Shown here in pieces: positions 10,401 to 18,988 of a DNA stretch of 21,064 bases. Positions within the stretch are counted from its first letter, which is position 1. Each line of letters begins with the position of its first letter. The notes beneath the pieces were generated by a model. That model did not search any database. It was not told where the DNA came from and saw nothing but the letters and a program-made list of their open reading frames with translations. The translations under genes were made by a program, and so were the position numbers. The DNA comes from Phoronis ovalis (lineage: Eukaryota > Phoronida > Phoronidae). The DNA lies in contig JAOXYB010106270.1 in assembly GCA_028565635.1 (NCBI GenBank), positions 1-21,064 of the forward strand. Reading direction: 5' to 3'.

Positions 10401-13400
10401 CAACAAATTAATAAAAGACTTGTTGATACATTGTTCCTGTGTAATGGCTCTAAGATATACAGTAAGTGATTTTTTGGGGGGATAGGGTTAAACTAAAGTA
10501 CACCTTGTCAAATCAATTATATAGAAGAAATAAACCGAACTTATAAAATCAAAGTTTTGAATGTTAATGAAAGTTTAATTTGTTTGTTAAATCTGTAATG
10601 GAATAAATTTGATTACATTAATTTGAATAGGAAATAAATATTAGTGCTCTTGTGTGACAGAACTATTCTACATATAGCCATGTTCTTTAGTACAGTAGCT
10701 TTTAATAACAGCATTTTTTTAGCAACAATTATCTTGATATCTGCGTGCCACTTTTAATTTATGATAATAGGTAACAATTTACTGGCAGGATGTCAATTGG
10801 TTTCTGGTCTTATTAGTTATAGATTGGTAAGTCTACGCTTACTCGATATGGGTCATTCGGGATTATGCAAATGAATGCTGTATGCGAAGGGAAATAAGTA
10901 ACTGCTTTGGGTTCTTGTTTCGATATGGATGATATATTCATAATGTACCGTAATTCTGAATTATTAATCATTGCCGTGAAGCTAGGTGCACTCAGTCATT
11001 GACGAACCTGCGTGACCACTTGTTAACCTAGGAGGCGTAGGCCTACAGCCATGCAAAACTGTCATCATATACATTTGTGTTGTAAGAACGCATGTTTGGT
11101 CACACTTGGAATATAATGGCGATGGTACCATCCTTACCTTGCTTGTTAACATATCGTCATGTCTTCTTTTGATTGATTGTGTTTGACATTTCATTCATTC
11201 TGTGCTTATAAAACATAAATATACATTACAGAGAGGATCTGAATGTTGCCTCAACTATATTTACGTTACATTTGGATTCATGTCAAATAATACATTTAGC
11301 CAAATAAAACCTTTGTAATCTACCTTACAAAGAGTTCAATACAAATATAAGGGTATCCATTACTTTAGAGGCTTTTTTCTGTTAATAACTGTGATCTAAA
11401 TGATATAATGTTCTTATAAATCATAAGTACACAGAAAAGTTGAAAAACACATTTTCCTATAGCTTATCTGGTTACTAAGTATAGCGAACAGAAGAGTTTG
11501 TTGTGTGATAAAATTAATTGCAATCTTATTGTGAAAGAACTGATTCATGTTTGCAAGTAAATTGCATATGAATAATTTTAATTAATATTTAACATTTTGT
11601 TTACAGGGTGATGGAAAGAACAAAACTACTACAGAACTACCGAAGGTTCCAATAACTCACAAGAGAAAACTAGTGAGTAATCAAGTATACATAGTACATT
11701 TTTGAGAAGGCCACGGGAAAAATTCCTCATCTAAATCGAATGAGACGTTCTAATGCGGAATGTAAAATTTAACATAAAAACGATTCCATATCATTTGCAT
11801 TTAGCAGCTGAAACAATGGATTTTCACGGTTTGAGTTCAGTCTTTGTTTTATAAATGCCGAATAACCTGTAAATTAGTTTCACATAAAGCTAAACCGTTA
11901 GTTCTGTTCTGTACGCTATACTAAAGGTTGCCTAATCAGGCCGTATAAAATCCTGGTAGTCCTATCAAACTGTTCATAACATTATGGAAAATCGATTTTT
12001 TATTAACCTGATAATGTATTTTCCGCACTATGAAATATGCTCTTTTTTGCAGGACCAGTTATCAATTACTCGTGAACTTACGAAATGAAAATAAAACTTT
12101 TCCAGGCTTTGGTTACTTGAAATCACGTTTTAAAGTACATATGAACTGCAGCCTCGACCAATAAACGTTTTTTCGAGCAATATTTCGCTATATTTGTATA
12201 TTATGTTATTCTTAGATATATAGTTTAAAACCTGTGACACTCTTGCTCTATATTATAGTAGCACAATCTGCTATAAAACATTTCAGTTGTGTTAAGATAA
12301 TAATGGTAAAACGTACAATGTATTTGTCTATTCCATGTACTTACGCCAAGTATTAACACTAGGTACCCCCAAAACTACTTAAAAAGTACTGAATACTACT
12401 TAAGACTACTTGAAGACAACAGAAACAGTACTGAATTTATACTGAAAAGTTATAATCCTCTTTCATGTGCAGTCAATCAAGTAGATAGATAATTGTTGGT
12501 CTACTAGTTGTGGAAACTTCATGCTGACTTAATTGTTTACATTTCTATTTAACTTCATGCAGTAGTAGTGACTGTTTTTTGTAAATCAAAACCTGCTCAT
12601 TTTTACCATTTCTTATTGCATAACATGTAGTTGGTTAAAAACTGAGCACAACAAACTTTGAATGGTGATTATCGGCCAAGAAATAGTTATTTCAGCTTCT
12701 TGAGCAAAAAGATATACCTGAACTACACAGTTTTCATGCTTAACTAATAATTGCTTATTTACATACAATAGAAATATCCTACTGAGATATCTATTAAGTA
12801 TAAGAATGGGCATTTTAAGTAGATTTGGGGGTACCTAGTGTAATTGTATAAATAAATGTGGACATAATGCCCAAACTATATATTATTGTTCACTATGTAT
12901 ACAAGTCACTTACATACATCATCATATTCTTATATATGTAGATATATTTGACAAAAGAAATATACAGTTTGGTTAAACAGCTGTGTAATATAGAACATTT
13001 ATCGTTATGTTCCACCGCTTACATTTTTGTTCTAGGAACTTGAAAAATGTCTCTATAATGAATGTACATTATATACAATTGAATCCCGAGAAGATGCATA
13101 ATATAATACAAAAAACCCGAAGATGTTTAGTATTCTGGTTGCACCTGAAATAAACACATTTGTGATTTTTTTGCAGAAAACTATGCAAGATCTGATCAAC
13201 TCTTGTAAAAATCTCGGTAAACATGAAGTGGGAATTAAAGAACTGCAAGACATTCTTGACTTACAATATTGTGAATCAGGGGAAGAAAGAGAAGATACAC
13301 TGGCCACTGGTACCACATCATTGATGCAACGAGAGGACACTGTAACTGATAGTTCACCAAAGGTACGTTCATAAGTAACCAATTTCCCCTTGAAAATTAA

Positions 13401-16400
13401 GTAGCCATTTATTAGAAATGAATATAAAAATGTCTTTATTGAAGTAAATCTTGTAACATAGCCTCAGGTATTACTTAATAAATATAATATGTGGATTAAC
13501 ATTGGTTTACACAAGAATTAAATCTTCTTTGGTACAATCATTTTATTAGGCTAATTAGTTGTATGTTTTATAAGTATTGTTATGAGTAAATTATGCAGAT
13601 TATTTTGTGCTATGAGCATAGATATTTGTAGGAACAAAAAAGCGTACTAATCTACTCCTGAAGATGCCCACTTACTTTTTTACAATGGGGTTGGAATCAA
13701 ATTTATGTGGCATTATAAAATTTCCTGTCCACTTTTTTCAGTGATCTAACTTGAAATTACTTTTTACCAGCTTTGCGGTTACATATTATAACATGTGTAT
13801 GTAAAACAATATGAAAGTTTCTATATTTGTTCAGTTAATTGTGGCGTAATAATGATAAGGCTGTATTTCATATACTCAACCAAAACGAACAGTAAGATAG
13901 TAGTATGGATGCATGACACTGTTTAGGATTAGCTATAACATAACTGATGATGATATATTCTAGTAACTGAAGATGGTCTTTGACATTATAATTACTTAGT
14001 TTAATACACTGCGCTTGTTTTCACATATTGGGTTATGGAATAGAAGTTTCTGAGTTATAGAGTTACCGTTAACACCTAAATCTCCACGCCAATGTCTCAA
14101 GCTTATTCCAATAATATGGATGGATTTTGAAATATTAACAGTAAAACAGAAAGTTTCTTATACAAGAAAACTACAAGATTCATTCTCATCAACTTAATTT
14201 TGACCCCAGAGATTTTAGAAATTATATACACTTCCTGTTATTTAAGTGTAAAGATTTCACGGTGGTGTAATTATCTATGAGGACTAAAACGGAGAAATCT
14301 GCAGTTACTTGACTGGATCCAAATTAAATGTTACCTATTAAACACAAAACAGATATAAATGAAAGCGCAGTAATCTATTTTAGAAGTTTTTGTTCTTTGA
14401 AATACTATTTTTTTTTTTAAATAACATTTGTGCAATTATCCAGACAAGTGGTAGCGCATATATGTGTATATAGAATAGGATATAACTACTGAGATAATTA
14501 AAGATGCGTACCAGGTCTAGAGGAAGAAGGATTTTAAATTGGTTAATTTTTAAAAAGAAAGAGGTTTTTTTTAATTTATTTTAAATACTACTCCTGATCA
14601 CTGCCTCGATTAATATGGTGTAAAAAAGAGTGACGCATTAGAGTTTATAAGGATAATACCCATAGGTATTTTACCAAATGGTATTTTACCTTTGTTAATT
14701 GGAATAGTCTATTTTACCCGGACGAATAATAATGTAATATATAAATGGTGAATGTTATTGAGATAAAGTGCTGAATTTTTGGACAGACATAAACATAAAA
14801 ATATAAACTGAATATAAGAATAAAAATATGTGAATAAAACTGATAACCAGAATAATTCAAATTAGATGGAAAAAAACAACAAATGAATTTTTCTCCACTG
14901 TGCATGCGCACTTGGTACATTTTCACACACATACATTGACACATGACTATCAAGGATGGATAACGATATTCCTCCGTTCCTGGATATTATTATTGAGCTT
15001 ACTGACGATATTTTGAGGTTTCATAAAGAAGATGATGATGACGACATCCTACCATTACTTATAGATATTTTAAATTTTCTTATTGAGACGCCGATGCATT
15101 GCCGATATGGATCTTAGGTGGCGTCAACTACTTGCGACTATTTTATACTGATATTGACGGTTGAATCAATTTTGTGACAAGCAGAAAGTTTGTGAGTTTC
15201 TAAGTTTAAAATATGAAATAATTAGGAGAATTAAGTGATATTAGAAATATTAAAAGTTTATTATTAAAATTATAAACAAATACCTTATCTCGTTTATTCT
15301 TAAATCAACTTAGCAAGCAAAATATAATCTGTGGTTATCTTTCCACATTTCAGGAGATAATCTGTGTTTCCTCAACTACTTTAAAGTTTGAATTCATGTT
15401 AAATATCATCGATCTTTAGCCAAATAAAACCTTTGTAACATACCGTACGAAGTCCAATTAATAAAGGGTTACAACTATAGGGGTTTCAATTTCTTTGTGG
15501 TCTAAACAATGCAATGTACTCATAAATCATAATTATACAGAAAAGATGGAAAAAGCATTTTCTTAAAACGTATCAGCTTACACAGTTATAGCCAACAGAA
15601 TAGTTTATTGTCTGGCGAACGTAATTGCTATTATGAAATAATTGTTCATGTATAGAATTCATACGAATAATTTTAATTAATATTTAAAATATTTGTTTAC
15701 AGGATGATGGAAAGAATAAAACCAATTGGAAGCAAAAGCCAAGGACACCAGAAGAAACACTGGTGGGTATATCTGGTGTAACTTCACATAATCTCTTAAC
15801 ATTATGCTATTTTCGGAATATAGTTTAGCAGTTGTCGTACTCTTGGTATATTATAGTAATACAAACCCATCTGCTATCAAACATTTGAGTTGTATTAAGA
15901 TATAGTAAAACGTCAATGTATTTGTCTGTTCCAAGTACTTCTCTTGAGTCAAGTATTAATTGCCTAATGTAGAAATAATGTCTAAAAGACGTCAAGTCAC
16001 TTAGATACATCATCATGTTTAACATTGTATATGTATATTTTATATTTGACAAATTTAAAATAATTATACAGTTTGGTTAAACAGTTGTGTAACAAAAAGT
16101 GCACATTTATAGTGATATGGAAAATTAACCTTTATGTTCCATTGCATACGTTTTTGTTCTAGGAACATTTATATTGAATGTACATTATATACAATTTTAT
16201 ATGCACCATTTAATACAAAAAAGTGAAGATGTTCAGTATTCTGATTGTGATTTTTTTTCAGCATCAAATACAAAAACTGGTCGATAGCCATCAACGGAAA
16301 AATCAACCAGCAGTGCCTATTGTTCAGCTGGAAAACATTCTCAGATATGGTGAGTCAGAGATAGCAATGGGCAAGAACGTATCACAGTGTTGTCAGATAC

Positions 16401-16405
16401 TGTAG
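7378..16405 (+). CDS. Kinesin-3 (KIF1/Unc-104 class, probably KIF28-like), C-terminal part, eight exons
   Basis: Eight exons (7378-7492, 8128-8279, 9678-9797, 10001-10117, 11607-11672, 13177-13362, 15703-15762, 16262-16405) join in one frame to 319 codons plus TAG; every junction keeps phase. The first four match the region of kinesin-3 motors after the FHA domain: IGSIHVYLQSL, LEETLSIKDLKGNEQG, NPKDLVGKSLHFKL, RGLPSKF, CRYKFYMEEQ, INPDYKHEKMFSV and PLVVEVWGKQ, where KIF1 proteins read like IGTAYVYLESVAY, DPSELVGKPLNFKV, ARGLPKRF and SSLVIQVWGRQ. The motor, neck and FHA parts lie upstream, beyond what I could find. The protein ends about 150 residues after the C2-like part, with no PH or CAP-Gly domain, which suggests KIF28 rather than KIF1 or KIF13. 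The role is inferred from family: microtubule plus-end cargo transport. The family call is firm; the subfamily is an inference. Confidence 0.85.
8128..8279 (+). CDS. Kinesin-3 exon 2, C2-like region start
   Basis: The acceptor is CTGCTTTTTCCTAG with a strong pyrimidine tract; the donor is GTATGT at 8280. Fifty codons after the split Gly contain VQVQPCTSERKD, the acidic link DNFIENPKDLVG, KSLHFKLIIPHVRGLP and SKFQK. In KIF1 proteins the matching segment is a PC-x-ERGRE stretch, then EDPSELVGKPLNF and ARGLPKRF. The exon ends in phase 0. The open frame continues upstream to an ATG at 8097, but that part is intron including the acceptor tract, so that ATG is not a real start. Confidence 0.9.
8655..8795 (+). 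repeat. Short diverged tandem repeat at the palindrome's left edge
   Basis: Two neighbouring units share TTACGCGTA, AGAGAGCAGAAATT / AGAAAGCAGAAATT, and GTGTAATAATTCGAT (near 8711 and again near 8771). The units are about 60-75 bases long. The second overlaps the outer part of the palindrome's left arm; the right arm shows only one clear unit. Confidence 0.5.
8735..9424. mobile_element. Long imperfect palindrome, probable TIR element, in a kinesin intron
   Basis: Two arms of about 210 bp (about 8735-8943 and 9218-9424) are inverted copies with scattered mismatches. They are separated by a roughly 275-bp spacer. Pairs include ATAATATTATGCCCG inner ends; CAGCTCAGCCTTATGGTGGC against GCCACCATAAAGCTGAG; and CTTTCTGATTGGTTG against CAACCAATCAGAAAG. 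Weaker similarity between ACCGGGGGGATAACTT (about 8384) and AGTTACTCCCCCGG (about 9491) suggests the true element may run from about 8384 to 9504. I see no transposase and no sure target-site duplication. Transcribed, this could form a long hairpin. Confidence 0.65.
9678..9797 (+). CDS. Kinesin-3 exon 3
   Basis: The acceptor is TTTTTTCCCCATTAG (AG at 9676-9677) and the donor is GTAAAT at 9798. Forty codons read SFCRYKFYMEEQWTQ, then INPDYKHEKMFSV and HVTQQ. This follows the KIF1 pattern YCKYRMYLEEE, NPDFNFSKVFSF and VTQQ closely and in the same order, so it is a confident internal exon of the C2-like domain. Both ends are phase 0. Confidence 0.88.
10001..10117 (+). CDS. Kinesin-3 exon 4, end of the C2-like region
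   Basis: The acceptor is TTTTTTATTCACAG and the donor is GTACGT at 10118. Thirty-nine codons begin HVDYLMNTPLVVEVWGKQ, corresponding to the KIF1 segment LLDYFESSSLVIQVWGRQ. The rest (GECTDPKSGTNSSQK) is polar and resembles the end of exon 6 (DTVTDSSPK) with the same donor sequence. That similarity marks the left edge of the tandem duplication. Both ends are phase 0. Confidence 0.88.
11071..11245 (+). repeat. Dispersed repeat, copy 2, in the unit A intron
   Basis: This is the second copy of the repeat at 7043-7225. It lies in the part of the unit A intron that has no counterpart in unit B, so it is either a separate insertion or was replaced in unit B. The opposite-strand open frame at 10982-11194 is a chance frame. 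Confidence 0.65.
11607..11672 (+). CDS. Kinesin-3 exon 5 (duplicate A linker exon)
   Basis: The acceptor is ATTTTGTTTACAG and the donor is GTGAGT at 11673. Twenty-two codons read GDGKNKTTTELPKVPITHKR plus KL, polar and basic with no known domain. It is paralogous to exon 7: the preceding intron ends and the first codons (DGKNKT) are nearly the same. It probably encodes a disordered linker. Both ends are phase 0, so it could be skipped without a frameshift. Confidence 0.75.
12357..12840. mobile_element. CACTA-ended MITE (484 bp) in the unit A intron
   Basis: The ends are near-perfect terminal inverted repeats of about 28 bp. The left end starts CACTAGGTACCCCCAAAA and continues CTACTTAAAA; the right end is the reverse complement with one mismatch (AAAT for AAAA). 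It is flanked by TAA on both sides (12354-12356 and 12841-12843). The duplicate intron has TAA once at the same place (15957-15959), so the boundaries are confirmed by an empty site. CACTA ends with a 3-bp target duplication point to the CMC (EnSpm/CACTA) superfamily. There is no transposase, so it is non-autonomous. An opposite-strand open frame of 66 codons inside it is not recognised. Confidence 0.85.
13177..13362 (+). CDS. Kinesin-3 exon 6 (duplicate A helical exon)
   Basis: The acceptor is GATTTTTTTGCAG and the donor is GTACGT at 13363. The 62 codons begin KTMQDLINSCKNLGKHEVG, continue with KELQDILDLQY, and end in an acidic, Ser/Thr-rich stretch. The first part looks helical. It is paralogous to the terminal exon 8, where HQIQKLVDSHQ and VQLENILRY occupy the same places. 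Open frames on the opposite strand here are shadows. Both ends are phase 0. Confidence 0.8.
13670..15497 (+). repeat. Segment B': intron stretch shared with segment C
   Basis: This part of the unit B intron matches 3408-4787. Its last 100 bases also match unit A (11290-11350), so the shared block spans normal intron sequence as well as the part unique to unit B. At one stretch after CCTTTGTAA, segment C (TCTACCTTA) agrees with unit A (TCTACCTTA) and not unit B (CATACCGTA). Segment C therefore separated before unit B took its present form. Confidence 0.8.
14956..15117 (+). other. 53-codon acidic open frame inside segment B'
   Basis: An ATG at 14956 opens MDNDIPPFLDIIIELTDDIL, then a run of acidic residues (EDDDDD) and ILPLLIDILNFLIETPMHC before TAG. 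The copy in segment C (from about 4291) has lost the ATG and gained an early stop (DDDDYG then TAG). The composition hints at a decayed N-terminal piece of a transposon protein, but I recognise no family. It is probably not a functional gene, given loss in the sister copy and no splice support. Confidence 0.2.
15703..15762 (+). CDS. Kinesin-3 exon 7 (duplicate B linker exon)
   Basis: The acceptor is ATATTTGTTTACAG and the donor is GTGGGT at 15763. Twenty codons read DDGKNKTNWKQKPRTPEETL. This is the duplicate of exon 5, with the same acceptor region and first codons; the second half has diverged. It is phase 0 at both ends, so the duplicated pair of exons adds to the protein without breaking the frame. 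Confidence 0.72.
16262..16405 (+). CDS. Kinesin-3 exon 8, terminal exon with stop
   Basis: The acceptor is a T-rich tract ending TTTTTTTTCAG (AG at 16260-16261). Forty-seven codons begin HQIQKLVDSHQRKNQPAVP, continue VQLENILRYGESEIAMG and end CCQIL before TAG at 16403-16405. It is the duplicate of exon 6 but ends in its own stop. An internal GGTGAGT at about 16349 would be a good donor, so splicing onward cannot be excluded. The nearby poly(A) signal and lack of further exons favour a terminal exon. Confidence 0.75.
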   Translation, partial: HQIQKLVDSHQRKNQPAVPIVQLENILRYGESEIAMGKNVSQCCQIL

Positions 16406-16452
16406 TTACCTGTGCGTGTAACGCGTAGAGCCACCTCATGCTTCTATAACAA

Positions 16453-16458
16453 AATAAA
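16453..16458 (+). promoter_or_regulatory. Poly(A) signal AATAAA of the kinesin gene
   Basis: A canonical AATAAA hexamer lies 48 bases after the TAG stop, in an A/T-rich stretch. The spacing suits a short 3' UTR. The hexamer is common in AT-rich DNA, so its position is the main support. Confidence 0.5.
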
Positions 16459-16912
16459 TATATTAAAATAATAACTGTTGAAAGGAGGTGGGTTTTGTTT
16501 TGACAAAAGTATGGAGTTTTTGCTTTTCTAGTAACAGCCATACACACTGAAAATGGCTGCAGTTTGCAAAATTATAATTCAAGAGATATTTTTTAATTAT
16601 TTGTTTTCTTTATGTGGTTCCAAGCATATAATTTTTATATTAGATGTTGTAACTTACAAAAAAAACTTAATGTGTAATAATCCATGGAAAATGTTTTTAA
16701 TTGTTTTAATAGTCCTGGACATTGAACGGGTGTTTAAGGATCTCCCTTTCATGTACAATACAATTCATTTATAAAGGCCATGTGCTCAAACAGCTTATGT
16801 TTCTCATGCAAATTATTATTAATTTACAATTTTGATGTATAGGCCTATGTATTTTTTTAATTATTATTTTCCATTTAAATAGGCTATAAACATGCACTTG
16901 GTGGAGCCACCG
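16459..16912. other. Downstream of the kinesin gene, no gene seen
   Basis: T-rich sequence after the poly(A) signal. The 73-codon frame at 16553-16774 is hydrophobic only because of T-rich composition and has no recognisable motif. A TATAGGCCTAT motif near 16840 is a palindrome of unknown meaning. Confidence 0.45.
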
Positions 16913-17132
16913 GTCACGAACCCAAGCAATCCCATGCAGAGCTTGTGAATGAATAGTTTTCTCACGACTATTTCATCAATTGATTTACTTCCTGTTTGTA
17001 AACAGGTGAACGCTGGCAATCAATTACACTACAAACAAAGGTGTATCTTACTTTTAAAAAATCAGTATTCCAGCCATGCATGATCTATTCATTCACAAGA
17101 CGCTGCGAGCTGGGTATTTTTGGATTTGTGAC
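16913..17132. mobile_element. Short TIR element (MITE-like)
   Basis: Inverted ends of about 45 bp begin GTCAC: left 16913-16956, right about 17085-17132. The inner 15 bases, CTTGTGAATGAATAG (16942-16956) against CTATTCATTCACAAG (17085-17099), are perfect; the outer part matches with several differences. The 128-base core has no open frame of note. I see no clear target duplication, so the outer limits are approximate and the superfamily unknown. Confidence 0.6.
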
Positions 17133-17334
17133 AGCTGACTTACCCAAGTTCATGATGCCAATAGTTTGTTAGAGGTGAATCCTATTGAAATTACTGTGTG
17201 GAAGTTGAGTGTTATCTGTGTGAGACTTTTTAATGTAATATATAGCAGCTTCAAAGTTATGCTGAACATATAGTTTTGTTTTCTAGGAAATGTGTTTTAT
17301 GATAATCTGGTTTTTATTTTTCATTGAAGTTATA

Positions 17335-17369
17335 AACCCTCCTAACCCCCCCCACACCCCCACCCCCCG
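17335..17369 (+). repeat. C-rich low-complexity tract
   Basis: A run of C with few A and T (ACCCCCCCCACACCCCCACC and following) lies within the AT-rich flank. It makes the 69-codon frame at 17290-17499 read as a Pro-rich stretch (NPPNPPHTPTPR), which is low complexity and not a gene. Confidence 0.7.
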
Positions 17370-17664
17370 GTTTTCATTCACATTGTATATACCTTTTATA
17401 AATAACAAGTTCCTAATTAAGGCATTAATTTATTCACGATTACAACATATGTTTTGTCTGTATATTTTAAACTTGTTGTTCATCAAGGCGGAATGTTAAA
17501 GCCTCATCGCGAAAAGGCTGCTTTCTCTGGTTCAGTTAATAATATTAATGACATCATATACTAAACAGTTCAGCTTTGGAAGAGGTAACAGTTCAGCTTT
17601 GGTTGGGATCCAATCAGGCATAACATAAACAGAACAACTTGGATGTACTTAGTGGTGTATCTGT

Positions 17665-17690
17665 GATAATAATAATAATGATAATAATAA
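17665..17690 (+). repeat. AAT trinucleotide microsatellite
   Basis: About eight ATA/AAT units with one interrupting G (ATAATAATAATAATGATAAT and following). It lies in an otherwise featureless stretch from 17370 to 18090, which I searched without finding a gene. Confidence 0.85.
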
Positions 17691-18096
17691 CCATATGTGA
17701 TACATTTTTCCATTAAATGACTTATCTCGTCATGATTGCGGTATATGTAAGATACAGTGCAATGATGTGTAATTTTAGTTTTGCTTCTGCGTAGCTTTAC
17801 AAATCACTATTTCTGACAAGTACATTGATATCGCATTATGTACGTGCTTGTTTTTACACGGAAGGGGTGTCGGGAACATTCACTCGCGTTCAAGGGATTT
17901 TGTTCACCAAAATTGACCCATTTCAGTATTATCGTTCGGAAAAAAAATTAAAGATATCAATTTATGAGAATTTCGCTTAAAAAAAGCGTGGGACTTAAAA
18001 GATGGACTTAATTTTTGGGAACTTCTTAGGACATTCCTACCAATATCTTGGTGAAAAAAAATACCCATTTGAACTGCATATCCCCGTGTTCATATA

Positions 18097-18260
18097 TCTA
18101 TACTACTAAATCTCGAGTGTCCGTCTGTCACTCTTTCCACCAAATATCTTCAAAACAATTACATGTATAATCATGACCTTTTCACACATCGTAGGTGTCG
18201 ACGATGGTTCGGGTTCCTCAAATTTTGGAGTCAATCGGTCAACGGTATCATATTTAATGG
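18097..18260 (+). mobile_element. Helitron-like 5' terminus
   Basis: After an A at 18096 the sequence begins TCTATACTACTAAATCTCG and continues GTGTCCGTCTGTC, the typical 5' end of many animal Helitrons (TC start, TATACTA-TAAA, then CCGTCTGTC). Helitrons insert between A and T, as here. A possible 3' end is CTAG followed by T at 18539-18543, with a weak CTTG-CACA-CAAG hairpin before it, which would make a roughly 446-bp non-autonomous element. The 3' end is a guess. There is no coding sequence. Confidence 0.45.
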
Positions 18261-18988
18261 GGCATTTTTGAACCTCTAGCATCATTATTTTTTGCCTGTG
18301 AGAGTCACGTGAACATGTCTGAACTCGGCCTTACGTGACCTATACATCTCTATCAAGATCCGTGGTTTACCAACAGGTTTATCCTTATAAATGAGTTAAC
18401 GTTCTGAGTTTGGATGACATACCCCTTCCAAAAATGCTTGTACGCCTGCGCTTTGACACACTTTAGATATATTGTGTCTATAAATGCATCCCCACTATAA
18501 AATTAGAGATACCTTGCACACAAGCCACCACAACGTAACTAGTATCAAGAAGCAAAAAAAAAATCCTAAACAATTCCGTAGAATGTGCGGCTGAATACGA
18601 TATGCAGGTTATGAATTCCGACCGCAACTTTAACTATGTTATACTCCCCACATCATGCACAGCCACCGTGTCATCTAACTTGCAAAATGATTTTAAAAAC
18701 TATTCCAAACAATTAGTGCTGTGACTAATAATGAGCTTCACATATATCGCAAATGCATCAGTATGGATACCGAGCTAAACCATATAGTGTTATTTCTATC
18801 ATTCAACGAACTGTCACCCACAAGGCTAGATGATTTAATATTAATATACTGCATTGTTATAAGAGAAGAAACGCTATTCAGTTTCCGCAACTAATGCATA
18901 TTGAAGGTGAAAGAAGCTCAAGTTAAGTGACTTTGACACGTATCTCCATTTTGTAGAACAACTTCGTTTTTATTGTGTGTGCTTGTAA
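18261..18988. other. No gene seen; 3' flank of the deiodinase locus
   Basis: Reading the minus strand downstream of the deiodinase-like stop, I looked by eye for a SECIS hairpin (ATGA, an AA loop, GA quartet) and found none convincing. I see no further coding sequence on either strand. Confidence 0.4.

Larger units (their letters stand above)
10085..13362 (+). repeat. Tandem duplication unit A (exon end, intron, exon 5, intron, exon 6)
   Basis: This runs from the end of exon 4 to the end of exon 6 and matches 13335-16405 in the same order. Paired landmarks are the donor GGTACGTT; the intron stretch CTTGTAACATAGCCTCA (about 10210 and 13450); GTAAATTATGCAGATT; AGCCAAATAAAACC (11301 and 15418); TTTTAATTAATATTTAA (11576 and 15669); the DGKNKT exon; and a shared TTTTTGTTCTAGGAAC (13024 and 16151). 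The introns have diverged visibly but still align, so the event is neither recent nor very old. Unit A alone carries the MITE at 12357-12840 and the dispersed repeat at 11071-11245. Confidence 0.85.
13335..16405 (+). repeat. Tandem duplication unit B (intron, exon 7, intron, exon 8)
   Basis: This is the second copy of the unit, giving exons 7 and 8. Its first intron differs from unit A between about 13640 and 15395, where it has the segment that is also found at 3408-4787. It lacks the MITE of unit A and keeps an uninterrupted TATTAATTG at the matching place (about 15954-15962). In unit A the exon-6 equivalent splices onward; here it terminates the protein. Confidence 0.85.

Noticed and set aside
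13036-13104. Possible extra exon after TTTTTGTTCTAG (ELEKCLYNE...), with the acceptor also present in unit B
   Set aside because: It runs into a stop after about 22 codons, its only donor (GTACAT) breaks the frame of exon 6, and the unit B copy has different codons. An alternative terminal exon is not excluded.
13053-13382. Minus-strand 109-codon open frame
   Set aside because: It lies opposite kinesin exon 6, which has matching splice sites, phase and a paralogous exon.
16553-16774. Hydrophobic 73-codon frame as a small membrane protein
   Set aside because: T-rich composition alone gives Phe/Leu/Ile runs; no start context, splice site or family support.
17290-17499. Pro-rich 69-codon frame
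   Set aside because: It is produced by the C-rich low-complexity tract.
18750-18800. ATGATAGAAATAACAC ... CTGATG on the minus strand as a SECIS core
   Set aside because: The bases inside the two motifs do not pair to form the needed 10-12-bp helix.
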